Notes under the pieces: generated by a model
What the model saw: only the letters and a program-made list of their open reading frames with translations
The model's database searches: none
Told to the model about the DNA's origin: nothing
Source: Rheum nobile
Taxonomy: Eukaryota > Streptophyta > Magnoliopsida > Caryophyllales > Polygonaceae
Assembly: GCA_027886185.1 (NCBI GenBank)
Contig: WOAB01000093.1
Coordinates: 4,774,001 to 4,838,000, forward strand
Reading direction: 5' to 3'
DNA length: 64,000 nt
Shown: one piece after another, positions 10,738 through 21,724 of the stretch
Layout of the letters: every line of letters begins with the position of its first letter
Position numbering within the stretch: position 1 is the first letter of the stretch
Program-made: the position numbers and the translations under genes

Positions 10738-12982
10738 TGTAATATCCCTTAATTTTAGTAAGGGTATTTTGGAAATTTTCCAACTCCCGTATTACAAGTC
10801 AGATTAAATTCAGAGAAGTTCGGACATTTTATAAAATGTTTGATCTCTGTAATATTCTTTCTGAGTAATATAAAATATAGTTGATGTATTTTCGGGGTTA
10901 AATAGTCATTCGTGTACGAATATATTTAACCCGGGGTTAAGATAATTAACCCAATATCAAAACGGACAAAAAGGATGAAAAATGGCCTTGACCGCACCCC
11001 ACGGTCAAGTGGCCGCACCCGCGGCGAAGGCCGATCAGTGAGGCGGTCTGTGGAAGCCACCGCACCCCTGCCGCACCCCGCGGTGGGATATTTTCTCTTC
11101 TGCAGCGTTATCCTCTTCCCCTGCAAGTGGCGCCGGTTGTCAGGCTGCCTAGCCTGCCTAGCCGTCCCTTCTGTTCCCTTGCAAGTGGAGGTGAATTGGG
11201 GATATAAAAGGGAGGAGCTGGAGAGGAAGATTCGCCGTGCTGAACGTCTTCTTCCTCCTCTGTTTTCTCCATTGCCGCCGGATTTCCAAGCTCCTGCCGG
11301 AGCATCGCCGGAGCTTTCTTTGAGTTGAGAAGGCACTCTCTAGTGGTCTTAGAAGGTCTAAAGTGTTTGGAGATTGAACCATAGTCGAATCAAAGGCAAA
11401 TGAATCGATTTGGGGGATTTATTATCCAAGATCTGCCCAAGTTTCAGATCCAGGAACCCGACGTTTCTAAGCTTTGTTCAAGCTCAACTAATCTAAGGCA
11501 AGTGGCGGTTCGCTCTTGCTCATCATTCCATATTTCGATTAATTATCAATTGTTTAGTTGTTAATTAATTTGGGATGATTTACTGTTTTCGTTGGGAACA
11601 GTTTTGATAACTGTTTGTGATTTTAAAAGATATTATAATAGGTTGTATATCTGCTAGAACAACGCTATTATATATATTTATATGTGATTAATTACAGATA
11701 TTATGATAGGTTGTATATCGTTAGAACAACGATATTTTATCTGTTACTGGCCGCGATGGCTTTGTTGTGGATTATTATTGTGTTGAACTGTTTAGTTAGC
11801 ACGAGTATTCGTAGGAATGCTACTGTGTATCTCATTGCGAGTGCTAGTCGTTTCTTGATAACCTGGTGGTTAGGATTTAGTTCATACCATCCTTCTCTGG
11901 TCTTGACCATACCCTTACTCAGGGTTTGTGCACACAGCTGGTGTCGCTTGTAGGGATTTAGTTCCCGACTCCATTGTTTGGGATTTAGTTCCCGAGGGAT
12001 TTAGTTCCCAATTCGACTTTAGGGATTTAGTTCCCGAGTCAACTCCGCCTTTGGGATTTAGTTCCCGACGGTATCTCTTTATCCCGTGTGGATGAGATTT
12101 TAAAAGCTTATAACGTGATGTGTGTTTTGGAATTAAATAAGATAAGTGCTGTTGTCGCACATAATTAATATACCCTTGGGCGAGTAGTGCAGCTAGGCAA
12201 TAGTACAGCTAGAAAATCTCGTCTTGACTTTGATCAGAGTAACGTTCTCTTTCCAATCTGGATTCGCTTTGAGCGGTGAGGTTGGTCGTGAACCGAAACA
12301 TCAAGTCGTTTTGAACGCTTGTGTGTCATATTTATGTTCCCCAACATTTGTCATGTTTCCGATAAGACTCAATTCATTGGAGTCTTCTTTTGGGATTGAT
12401 TGCTGGAAGACTTGGCCTTCCTAAATCTTCTCTTGATCATGTATTTTCATAGATTTCAGTAGAAGTATGGTGGTTGACTATCGTCATCGGTTGTTATTCG
12501 AGAAACGATGAGTCTAACCTAATACGACTACTTCGAACCACTCTGCTTTGTACCCTTGCATAGTCTTTCATTAGACTAACCAACCGTAATTGTTCTCTGC
12601 ATGGTTGGCTGGTGTCATCCGTTCGATTTGGCACATCAGATAAATTGCAGATCCGAGAAGGCTAGAACGACTATAGAGGCGAATGGTGTTTTGACAAGTT
12701 TATTCAGGTTAAGATCATTGGTGGGTGATCATAACGATCAAGACCCCTTTTGTTGTTATTTCAAAGACTTCCGCTGTAATGATTCTGATTATGTATTTTG
12801 ATGTATTTTGAATTGTTAAAATTCCGAGATGTTGGTTTTAATGAAAGTTATGATAATTTTGTATCATAAATTGTTTCATGAATTGTATTTAAACGGTAAA
12901 GCCTAGGGTGGCTTCGGTGAGGAAAACCGAGGTCACTGGCGGTAATACCTTTCCAAATGGGTTAAGATTTGGGGGTGTTACA
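10738..12982 (+). mobile_element. Tekay-like solo LTR inside copia gag
   Basis: The LTR runs from TGTAATATCCC to GGGGGTGTTACA with no internal region. Counting from its displaced first bases at 10378, it is flanked by CGCGA (10373-10377) and CGCAA (12983-12987), a 5-bp duplication with one change. The copia frame continues exactly across this site. Inside are a TATA box (11203-11209), the conserved stem-loop (11498-11519), two tandem copies of the AATAGGTTGTATAT..ACAACG block (11637-11735) and five GGGATTTAGTTCCC copies. It probably arose by LTR-LTR recombination. Confidence 0.9.
11953..12066. repeat. Five copies of GGGATTTAGTTCCC
   Basis: Copies begin at 11953, 11980, 11996, 12022 and 12053. 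Each is an imperfect palindrome (GGGA...TCCC). The other Tekay-like LTRs in the window carry one recognisable counterpart (for example near 387, 26792, 48079, 51697), so the motif was amplified here. Confidence 0.85.
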
Positions 12983-13543
12983 CGCAATCCAACGTTCCGT
13001 GTCTTGAACGTGCAAAACAACGCAAGAGTGTTGTTCCCAACAGAAAGTATGTTCAAATGGAATAATTCAAGCTGTGTTGGTATTGTGGGGACAACAGACA
13101 TGTGTGGAGAGACTGTGAAAAGAAAAGGAAGTTCTCTGAAGAGCACACAAAGAGAAGGAACATTAGGAGTAACAATGTGAACTTGAATGACTTCTATGAT
13201 GAGTCACATGTGCATAATCATAATCATGCTAGATCTAGGAAGAAAACTGTTGTTAATGTTAGAACTATTCCTAGGGAACAATTGCATTATGTGTCTCGAC
13301 CAGGTAAGGCTAAGCTTTCTTGGGTCACCAAACCTTAACTTTTTCTGTGCAGGTTGAAGTGAGGGGGACCGAGAGGTAGTACATTGACAGCGCTTGTTCA
13401 TGCCACATGACCGGAAAGGAAGATCAACTCACCTCACTTCACAAACACTCAAGAGGGAGTGTTGCTCTTAGAGACAAGAGATGTAGAGAAATCATTAGAA
13501 CAGGCGAAACAAAACTAAACTCCAGTATCACGGTAAAAGAGGT
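12983..13543 (+). pseudogene. copia gag C-terminus and protease remnant
   Basis: After the solo LTR the copia frame resumes. A second zinc-knuckle-like motif, CWYCGDNRHVWRDC, lies at about 13074-13115. The protease active-site segment DSACSCHMTG is at about 13386-13415 in a different frame; it matches the copia DSG/DSA..HMTG signature and retains Asp. An in-frame stop lies just before the knuckle and there are further frameshifts. Sequence then jumps directly to the RT N-terminus at about 13550, so the whole integrase is missing. Confidence 0.75.
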
Positions 13544-15002
13544 TTGCGTTCTAAACTGAATATGTTTTGTGCTTTCCATGCGTTCATCTCTCTTGTAGAA
13601 CCCAAGAATATCAAGGAAGCATTGAAGGAACCGGACTGGATCGTAGCTATGCAAGAGGAGCTACATCAATTTGAGAGGAACAAAGTCTGGAGGCTCGTTC
13701 CTTTGCCTCGCAACAAACATGCCATTGGGACTCGATTGGTGTATAGGAACAAGCTTGATGACTCTGGGGTAGTCACAAGGAACAAAGCAAGGCTGGTTGC
13801 TCAAGGTTACAATCAACAAGAGGGGATTGACTATGATGAGACGTATGCTCCAATGGCTCGCATTGAAGCTATTCGTCTTCTTATAGCCTATGCCGCTCAC
13901 AAAGGTTTCACTTTATACCAAATGGATGTCAAGACTGCGTTCCTAAATGGATATCTTCAAGAAGAGGTATATGTGAAGCAACCCCCTGGCTTTGAAGCAA
14001 CCCCCTGGCTTTGAAGACAACAGTTTTCCCTCGCATGTATACGCTTTGGATAAGGCACTGTATGGTCTTAAGCAAGCACCTCGTGCTTGGTATGATAGCC
14101 TTGCACAGTTCCTTCTCTCCAACGGATATCGTCGAGGAACGATTGACAAAACCATGTTCCTTTTGGGACAAGAAGTTACATAGACTAAGGAAGGAACGAA
14201 AATACACCAACAAAAGTACATCAAGGAGCTGTTGGAGAAGTATGGTATGGATACTGCCAAACCTATCGTTACTCCTATTTCTCCTAACACTCGCTTGGAT
14301 GCAGATCTTAATGGAACAGACGTTGATCCTACCATGTATAGAGGCATGATTGGTTCTCTCCTCTATCTCACGGCCAGTCGGCCAGATATTTTGTTTAGCG
14401 TGTGTCTTTGTGCTAGATTTCAGGCTAATCCAAAGGACTCACACTTGAAGGAAGTCAAGCGAATCTTTCGATACCTCAAAGGAATGGACCATCTCTATCT
14501 ATGGTATCCCAAGAACTGTGATTTCAACCTTGTTGGATTCACAGACGCCGACTTTGCTGGGCACGTAGTAGATCGCAAAAGCACTTCTGGAATGGCACAG
14601 TTCCTTGGGCCCTGTCTCGTTTCATGGGGTTCCAAGAAGCAAAACTTTGTGGCCCTCTCCACTGCAGAAGCTGAATACGTTGCCGCAGCAAGTTGTTGTG
14701 CTCAGGTATTGTGGCTTAAACAACAACAGCAACTAGAAGACTATGGTATGTCTCTTGGCACCTTTCCAATTATGTGTGACAATACTAGTGCCATCAACAT
14801 CTCTAAAAATCCAGTTCATCATTCACGTACTAAGCATATTGACATTTGTCATCATTTTCTACGTGATAATGTTGACATGGGCTTTATCAGAATGGAACAT
14901 TGCAGGACTGAAAATCAAGTGGCAGACATCTTCACCAAAGCACTAGACAAAGGTCCATTCGAGTATCTTCGATTTTTCTTTGGCATGATCTCTCTGAATT
15001 GA
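13544..15002 (+). pseudogene. copia reverse transcriptase and RNase H, broken
   Basis: RT starts with EPDWIVAMQEELHQFERNKVW and continues through TRLVYRNK, KARLVAQGYNQ and YQMDVKTAFLNGYL. A tandem duplication of AAGCAACCCCCTGGCTTTG near 13976-14013 shifts the frame. RT then reads YALDKALYGLKQAPRAWYDS. Between about 14160 and 14200 the segment that should hold the catalytic YVDD is absent, and the frame picks up at KEGTKIHQQKYIKELL. RNase H is complete to 15002, including TDADFAGHVVDRKSTSG, ALSTAEAEYVA and the DIFTKAL end. Loss of YVDD means no polymerase activity. Confidence 0.9.
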
Positions 15003-15826
15003 GGACCTTCACACCCATTATTCCCTCAATGCTTGGCTAACTTGTTTCACAGATTTCATGAAGTTCCTTGTTTACTGGCTTCTCATGACATAAATTTTCA
15101 TGATTTTTATGTGTTCGAATTGCCTTGTCTTAGGGTCCAGATACTTTGTCTTTTGATTTGTGTTGAATTACTTGATTGCATGCTAACATCTTACTTAAAG
15201 ACCCAAAACAACCAATTTGATGAATTGAACCCTCATTACAAGCCCACATGATAATTGGTTGTACTGCCTACCTTAGCCGCGATTCAGGTAAACGTTCCCT
15301 ATGATCCCTCTTTGCTAAACCTTTACTGGGAATAATTATCTGAGTTGTTTTTCTCCTTACCACATGTTTGGATATACTATATTTTGTGTGAACCCAACAT
15401 TGAAATATCCAGACAAGCGTCGCAAGCACTCTTGGTCTTAGGGGGAACGACGACTGTTGCTCAGATTAAGAGGGAACAGCTGTGTATGGAACATTGAATT
15501 TGAATCAGTGGCTGGCATTAATTGGGTTGCAGGTGAACGTTGGAATGACTTCCTTGAGATTTGACTGCTCTGCGGCAGGAACAGTGACACGGTAAACGAG
15601 TAAAAAGTGGCCGTTGCATCAGGAGAGAGAAAATCTAATGATGGAAATTTTGAAGATAGAAATTTTGGAGACGGTTGAGATTTTGGAAAGATTTTATCTT
15701 GCAAAAGATATTATCTTGCCTATATATATGGGATATTCCTCACAAAGCTCTTCACCGCCATTCCTCTCTCTCCGATCTCTGTCAGAATTCAAACTACTCT
15801 CAATCTCTCAAAGCTCTCTGCATTCC
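15003..15826 (+). promoter_or_regulatory. pol-ORF3 spacer with TATA box and CT-rich leader
   Basis: About 820 bp separate RNase H from the third ORF. At 15721-15729 TATATATAT is followed by a CT-rich stretch with CTCTCTCTCC (about 15760-15780). The third ORF starts 98 bp after the TATA-like site. This resembles a plant polymerase II core promoter with a 5' UTR. A TTAGGGGGAACG purine run sits near 15437. Promoter function is inferred. Confidence 0.45.
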
Positions 15827-17362
15827 ATGGATTCCCCAAGCAAGAAGATCATCACCGACCAGCTGATCGACGCTGAGATGGATGCCTACATCCTCCAACT
15901 CCAACAGGCCAAGGCCGCCCGTGCCACTCCAAGCTCCACCGGCGTTCCTACGTCTGTTCTTGCAATTGCTCAGGCCGCCGCCTAACAAACGATGGATCCC
16001 TCTGCGTCTACAATGACTCCCACTCCGACGGCGTCTCCCTCGGCTCTGTCTCCTCTCAAAGCCCACGATCTCAACCATGTGCTTGTTGGTGTGCCCATGG
16101 AGGAAACACCACGTTCCAAACATGGCGAAGAGGAGGAACACTCCGTTTCTTCTCCCTCCAAGGACAGAGGAGAAGAGGAAGAACAATCGATGAAATCGCC
16201 GGAGCAGGAACTGGGTGTAAAGTCTGCACCTTTGGCGCCGCCACAACCGCGTAAGAGAAAGCTCGCAGATCTTGCCGTCACCGCCCATGAATCTGAGGAG
16301 GAAGGATAAGTTGAAATCTTGGAGCACCGAATGGCTCCCACCGCCCAATCGACACCATCAAAATCCGGTGGTGATGAAACTGCTCCTCGCCCGTTGAAGG
16401 CACGACTCCGTTCCGCGGCGAAACCTGAGGCAAAAAAGGCCAAGTCTGCTGGGAAAGCAAAGCTGGATCTCTCCCTCTCCACCACCACAGCCCCAAACTT
16501 CTCTGAGGGTAAAAAGATTCTTCCACCTCTGTTAATTCGTGAAAGTTTCTTCTTTGAGCACAATGTGGGTGAAATTCTGGAACTGTTGCGTTTCCAAGGA
16601 TAGGAACGACTCTGTTCCAACAGGGCCACTGTAAATGAAGTGCAGATGAGAGAGTTCTACCACTATTTCCATCTCTCCAAAGGGGATGTTCTGAGTGGCT
16701 CAACCAAGATCAGCGGCGAAGACATATCATTTACTCCCAAGGTGATCTCCTCACTTCTCTCTGTTCCGTTGGGTGGATTCTTTGAGGTTCCCTTGAGTGA
16801 GATCAACAATGAGAAACTGGCCTGTATGGAACGGCTGTTTGGTTCCACTGAAGGTGAACTCCACACTGAAAGGCTGACTCTGGCTCAGCACATCGCCTTC
16901 CACATCATCTCCAGAGTTGTGGCACCTCGTCATGAGCGACGCAACACCATCACCTTGTGTGACTTGCTTCTGCTTGATCGGTTTCTGAGAAGGGAGAGAA
17001 TTGATCTTCCCCGTGTTATTCCGTGTCATATGGATCGATGCAAAGCCAAGTCTCACTCTTTAGCCTATCCATGCCTGGTGAAGATGTTGTTGCTTCAAGA
17101 TGAAGCTTATCTTGAAGAAAATGAAGTGTCTCTGGGGAGTGAGTTGGATTCTGCCGTTGTGGAGAAGATGAAGTTTAAGGGTGATTCCAAGGGAACGGGC
17201 ACTACGACTGCAAATAAAGCAGTTGGTGAAGGAACATCAAAGGGGAGCTCAGTTCAACACCAAATTCTTGCTGAACTCAAGCAGTTGAACACCACAATGA
17301 CATTGCTCTTAGATCACTTTCTGAGCAAAGCTGAAGACTCTGCTGAAGACCCTGAGATCTGA
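15827..17362 (+). pseudogene. copia third ORF (env-like position), three in-frame stops
   Basis: One continuous frame of 512 codons starts MDSPSKKIITDQ and ends EDSAEDPEI. It is interrupted only by stops at about 15983, 16307 and 16601. The first half is Pro/Ser/Glu-rich with a basic PRKRKLADL patch that could be a nuclear signal. The second half is compact: REFYHYF, ISFTPKVISSLLSVP, TLCDLLLLDRFLRRERIDLP and AYPCLVKMLL. This resembles the domain annotated as putative plant transposon protein (Transposase_32) near plant retroelements. A helical QHQILAELKQLNTTM segment closes it. I see no signal peptide or membrane anchor. Confidence 0.7.
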
Positions 17363-17807
17363 GTGCTCTCCGTTTCCCTCCTAGCCTGTCTGATCTTCTG
17401 TTCTTGTTTTTATATGTTGCTATGTCTTTTGTGTGATTGTTCATCATCTTTTGATATTAGTTGTCTATGTCCCTTTGCTTTGTACTTCGCCCTGCATTAT
17501 GAATGAAATATTTTGTTTATGACTTGCATGTGTGTCAAGTCTTTGTGTCTTCTGTGATATTTTGATGATGCCAAAAGGGGGAAGTATGGAAAATGTGAAA
17601 CCCAAGGAAGAGTTGATAACAGAAGCTAGTGCTAAGGGGAACGACAATGTTGCTTGAAGGTAAATTCTCGATGAACTTTCTGAGGGAGAACAATGTCAAT
17701 ACTCTGAACATAGTATTTGTGTAATTAAATGTGAATTTGACTTCTTACTTGTCTGTTTTGAACGTGCACATTTTGAAAGAGTTTGTCATCACCAAAAAGG
17801 GGGAAAT
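17363..17807 (+). promoter_or_regulatory. copia 3' untranslated region and polypurine tract
   Basis: This is non-coding DNA between ORF3 and the 3' LTR. It ends with the polypurine tract AAAAAGGGGGAAAT (about 17794-17807), abutting the LTR start. A weaker purine run, AAAAGGGGGAAG, lies near 17572-17583. Confidence 0.8.
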
Positions 17808-18672
17808 TGTTGGAACATTGATGTTCCCTCTAGTTTTGATGATGATAAACTCAAATGCATTTGATGGTTTTTTAGTGTGACTATGAGTTTCAGGAAACGA
17901 TTGAATCAAAGGAACAATGAAAACCAGTGAAGAGTCAAAACAGAGAAGACAAGGAACAGAGAAGCCAACAATGACAAAACAACACGCTGGAATGAGAGAA
18001 AAGAAGAGACGCGTGTTGCTGATCAGAATAGAAAAGGGAATAGCGCAAGGAACGAAGGACGCGCGCTGTAAACCCTAGCGCCTACCGAATCTCTGTTTAT
18101 GGAAACAGACTTTGGAGAGGCAACTTGGGCCTCAAGGAAAAGATCTCATTGAAGATATTGTGGTTAGAATATATTAGAAAAGATTGTATAGGATTATTTT
18201 ATCTTATTTCCTTAAGTAAAATTAGGGTAAATCAGAGAAAATACCTAGACTATATATTAGAGAGTTGCCAACTTCATTTGATACACGGAACACAGAGCAT
18301 TTTCAGTGAGCAGAGCATTCGGAAGAAGAAGAACACTTACAAGGACGAGACTTTTGGTGAGTTGAGTACTTGTTAGGGCTTTGATTGTCTTAGGTGTTGT
18401 TAGGAACGTTACATCTAGAAGTCTAGATATCTAGGAGTAAACTAGATTGAGATAAGACTTGCTTGTTTGTAATTCCGGGATTAATAACACAAGTAGACAT
18501 TCGAAATCCTACTAGGGAAACCTAGAGGTAGAGGTTTTTCTTAGTCAACTAGTTGGTTGATTAAGTTTTCCTCTCTAAGGAACTGAGTTCGTTACTTTGT
18601 CATTCTGTTACTATTTTCCGCTGCCCAAGGAACAGTTCTACCGTTCCTTGCACTAACACACTCGATTCTACA
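17808..18672 (+). repeat. 3' LTR of the copia element
   Basis: 865 bp, TGTTGGAACATTG to ATTCTACA, closely matching the 5' LTR. TATA-like TATATATT is at 18251-18258. It is followed by the duplication GTAGT. Confidence 0.93.
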
Positions 18673-18677
18673 GTAGT

Positions 18678-19408
18678 GGTGTCCAAAGGTGAACCGGAAC
18701 TAGGGAACCGGATCGGGTAAAAAATGGTTTGACTCTGAACCATACCGGCGGTTTAAGGCCTCAGTCGGTTCTGGCTTCGGTTCCCCGTCTTTGGAACTGG
18801 AGGTTCGGGCTAGAGATTCAATCGGCGGTTCACGAACCTACGATCCTATCCTCAAAAAAATATCCCTCACCCTAAAACCTTAAAATCTTGAATTCCTTAA
18901 AAAAAACCTACAAAACACATTAAAAATATTACAAATAAACTTAAAAAAAACTAAACCCTAAATCCTAAAACCCAACAAACCTTAAAGTATAAAAAAACAA
19001 AAAACATTTAAAAAAAACTAGCGTTGGAATCGGGTGAACTGCTGGTTCAAACGTATAGAAAACTAGCCGTTTGAGCCATTTGTATTTTACTTTTTTGTGT
19101 AGTTAATACCCTAACCTCCCTAAACTACCCCAAAATTCCTATAACTACCCACACCATCCCACACTTCAAACCAAACCATCCAACAATCTATCTTATCTCT
19201 TTAAATTCTCTATTCTCTTTCTAATATCTTTTCTCAAGCAATCAAGCTCACTCTCTTTAGTTTTTAATTTACTTGCTTTTACAATTGTCTTAGTTTATAT
19301 TCTTGGTATTTTATAATTATATTTATCTGCTCTTATTTAGTTCTTTAGTTGGATTTATTTTGATCATCTCTTAATTACATTTGTTATTTTCACTTATTTA
19401 TAAAAAAA
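18678..19408 (+). other. hAT 5' non-coding region
   Basis: Subterminal DNA has repeated GGAACCGG, CCGGCGG and GGTTCGGG motifs (18680-18850), then A-rich low-complexity DNA. No coding region. Confidence 0.5.
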
Positions 19409-21390
19409 TGGATCATGTTGAAAATGTTATTGGCACCAAAGAGAGTGAAAATATCATTCAAACTCACAACGTCGAAAGACAAGATCATATTGATGATGAG
19501 GGTGGAAAATGTTAGTGTTATTGGCACCAAAGAGAGTGAAAATACCAGTGTTTTTAGAATTTATTTTAGAAAGGGCGATTTGCGTGAAATTAACAAAATA
19601 GATGTTTTTTTAGGTATTGTAACAAGAAGTTTTCTTGGATGACGGGATGAGGCTATGGAACTTTTGACGAGGAACACGACGACAAAACACCCCGACAAGA
19701 TGAAAATGCAACGAGAACAATCTCAACTTTCCAGGTTTGCATCATCTTCTCAATCTCCATTATTTCGTTATGATCATGCTAGTAGTAGTTATGCATTAGC
19801 CGAAACTATTTGTGTTAATCATTTATCATATAAATTTAGTGAGTATGTGGGATTTAATTATTGGATGATAACTCATGCACAACCCACTTATAAGAAGATA
19901 TCTCAACAAATAATTAAGAGAAACACTATTAAGGCATAGAAAAATGCAAGAGTCAATTAGTTGATTTTTTAGAGACAATGACATACATGTTTCTATATGT
20001 AGTGACATATGAAGTGATCATCAATGCATTCATTCATATGTGGGTTTTACATGTCACTTTATTGATCAAATATTCGAAATGCATAAACGTGTTTTGGTTT
20101 TTAGAGAATTTAATGAGTCGCATAACGCACAAAACATTTCTAGAATTATACGTACAATTTTAGAAGAATATAGACTTCTTCATAGAGTTTTCTATTTCAT
20201 TTGACAATGCATCAACTAACACCGCATCCATAAGAGATTTGATAACGAGTTGTCAATTTTGGCGGTAAGTTTTTTCATGTAAGATGTGCATGTCATATTT
20301 TAAACTTATGTATTCATAATGGTTTAAGTGCTATAAGTTGTTATTTTGATCTAACTAGAGAGGTTATTAAGTATATTTGGATGCGTTGAAATATTTGTAG
20401 AGAATGGATAACGTTTTGTACGTGTGATCAAAATGGGGTGCATTAAAGTCATTTTTCGAAATATGGTGGCCATCGGTGGAAATCTACCTACAAGTTACTT
20501 TATGAATCAATGCAATATAAAAATGTTATCTTTTTTTCTGTTTGATTTATTCCGCATTTATGTTTTACCGATGACGGTTGACAAAATTCTATAACTTTTA
20601 AAGGTTTTTAAAGATGCGACTCTTAGTTTTAGTCATGATTATAAACCAAGTTTGCATATATTTGTTTTTTAGGCTTTGAATGTTGCAAGTTCTTGAAAAT
20701 TCCAGAAATCGAAGTGCGGTCGCCCAAATGAAGGTGAAGTGGTTAAATTATTATATAACTATTCGCGATGTCTTTCTTGTTACTAGTTCTTTTGATCCTA
20801 GATTTAAACTTGATGTTTTATAAGATATGTTAGACAACTATTATAAGTTGTTAGGAATAGAAACTACACCTAGAAAAATGTTGAAAATTTATATACTCAT
20901 TTTATTGTTAATGTTGATACATCGTCTCAATTACTGCCGACCTCTTCTTCGTCTTCTTCTAGTAGAGTAGCATTTGGATCTAGATACTTACAAGGAATAC
21001 ATAAAATACCAAGACAATCGAGCTTACATTCAGAGCTCGATAATTATATTAATACTACTTATGAGTTTGATGATTTAGATGTTTTGGCTTGGTGGAAAAC
21101 TCATTCCTAGATGTTTCCAATACTCGCCAAGATTGTGGCTCAAGTTCTTGTCGTTCCCGCCTCTACCATAGCGGTGGAACAAGCCTTTATTCAAGGTGGG
21201 AACATTTTGGACCCGAAAAAGTTATCCTTGGAAACCGAGTCATTGGATGCCCAAGTTTGCATCAATGATTGGAAGAGAGCCAAACTAATGGCTTACCGAA
21301 ATGTGGCTTCATCTTTATCATCGGACGAGTGGATTGAAGACGCTACACGATCAACATGTATGATTCTTCTGCCAGGGACTCGACTTAGGT
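19409..21390 (+). pseudogene. hAT transposase (RICESLEEPER-like), heavily decayed
   Basis: hAT transposases excise and reinsert the element. The start codon at 19409 gives MDHVENVIGTKESEN. Recognisable islands in several frames are: FDNASTNTASIRDL near 20200 (catalytic RNase H-fold region), HRWKSTYKLLYESMQYK near 20473 and the C-terminal dimerisation domain at about 21069-21275 (LDVLAWWKTHS, FPILAKIVAQVL, LDAQVCINDWKRA). Many stops and frameshifts separate them. In the dimerisation domain a stop follows the WWKTHS motif. The zinc-finger BED domain is not recognisable. Islands are in the order expected of the family. Confidence 0.8.
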
Positions 21391-21479
21391 AAGTGAGGCT
21401 CGTACAAAGGTAAGAGAACTACGTGGGCTTCGATTCCTCTAACTCTGAGGAAATTTCCCTTTTTTTCTAAATATCATTA

Positions 21480-21720
21480 ATAACTATCGAATGCTTTTAT
21501 GTTTAAGTTTAAAAGTTTAATTTCAAGCTTAGGTTTTACTTTTAAGTTTAACTTTTACGTTTATGTTTTAGATTTGAAGTTTAAGTTTTAAGTTTAAGCT
21601 TTAGATTTGAAGTTTAAGATTTAAGATTTTAAGTTTAAGTTTAACTTATAAGTTTTAGATTTTAATATACAGTTTTCTATGTTTTTAAGAAATCAATATT
21701 TTGTAAGTATAAGTTTATAA
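21480..21720. repeat. Low-complexity AAGTTTAAGTTTT array
   Basis: Degenerate short units (AAGTTTAAG, TTTAGATTTGAAG) extend for about 240 bp between the hAT remnant and the gypsy fragment. Confidence 0.7.
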
Positions 21721-21724
21721 GTTA

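Larger units (their letters stand above)
7820..18672 (+). mobile_element. SIRE/Maximus-like Ty1/copia retrotransposon, full-length but defective
   Basis: Two 865-bp LTRs (7820-8684, 17808-18672) are flanked by a perfect 5-bp duplication, GTAGT (7815-7819, 18673-18677). The order is LTR, initiator-Met-type primer site, gag, protease remnant, reverse transcriptase, RNase H, a third ORF, polypurine tract, LTR. A third ORF after RNase H is the hallmark of the SIRE/Maximus lineage. Integrase and the RT catalytic segment are deleted, and gag is split by a 2.6-kb gypsy insertion. It cannot be autonomous. Confidence 0.92.
7808..21724 (+). mobile_element. hAT transposon, 3' end lost, split by a copia element
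   Basis: Removing the copia element and one copy of its target-site duplication leaves a hAT-like end, TAGTGGTGTCCAAAGG (7816-7819 continuing at 18678). The putative 8-bp target flank is ATCCAAAG (7808-7815). Subterminal DNA is rich in GGAACCGG and GGTTCGGG words, typical of hAT ends. A decayed transposase gene follows at 19409-21390. No matching 3' terminus is found, because the sequence passes into gypsy pol at about 21725. The element is therefore truncated. Confidence 0.75.

Noticed and set aside
15982..16703. Long open frames on the reverse strand opposite copia ORF3 (up to 215 aa)
   Set aside because: Antisense shadows of the third ORF, with no family resemblance.
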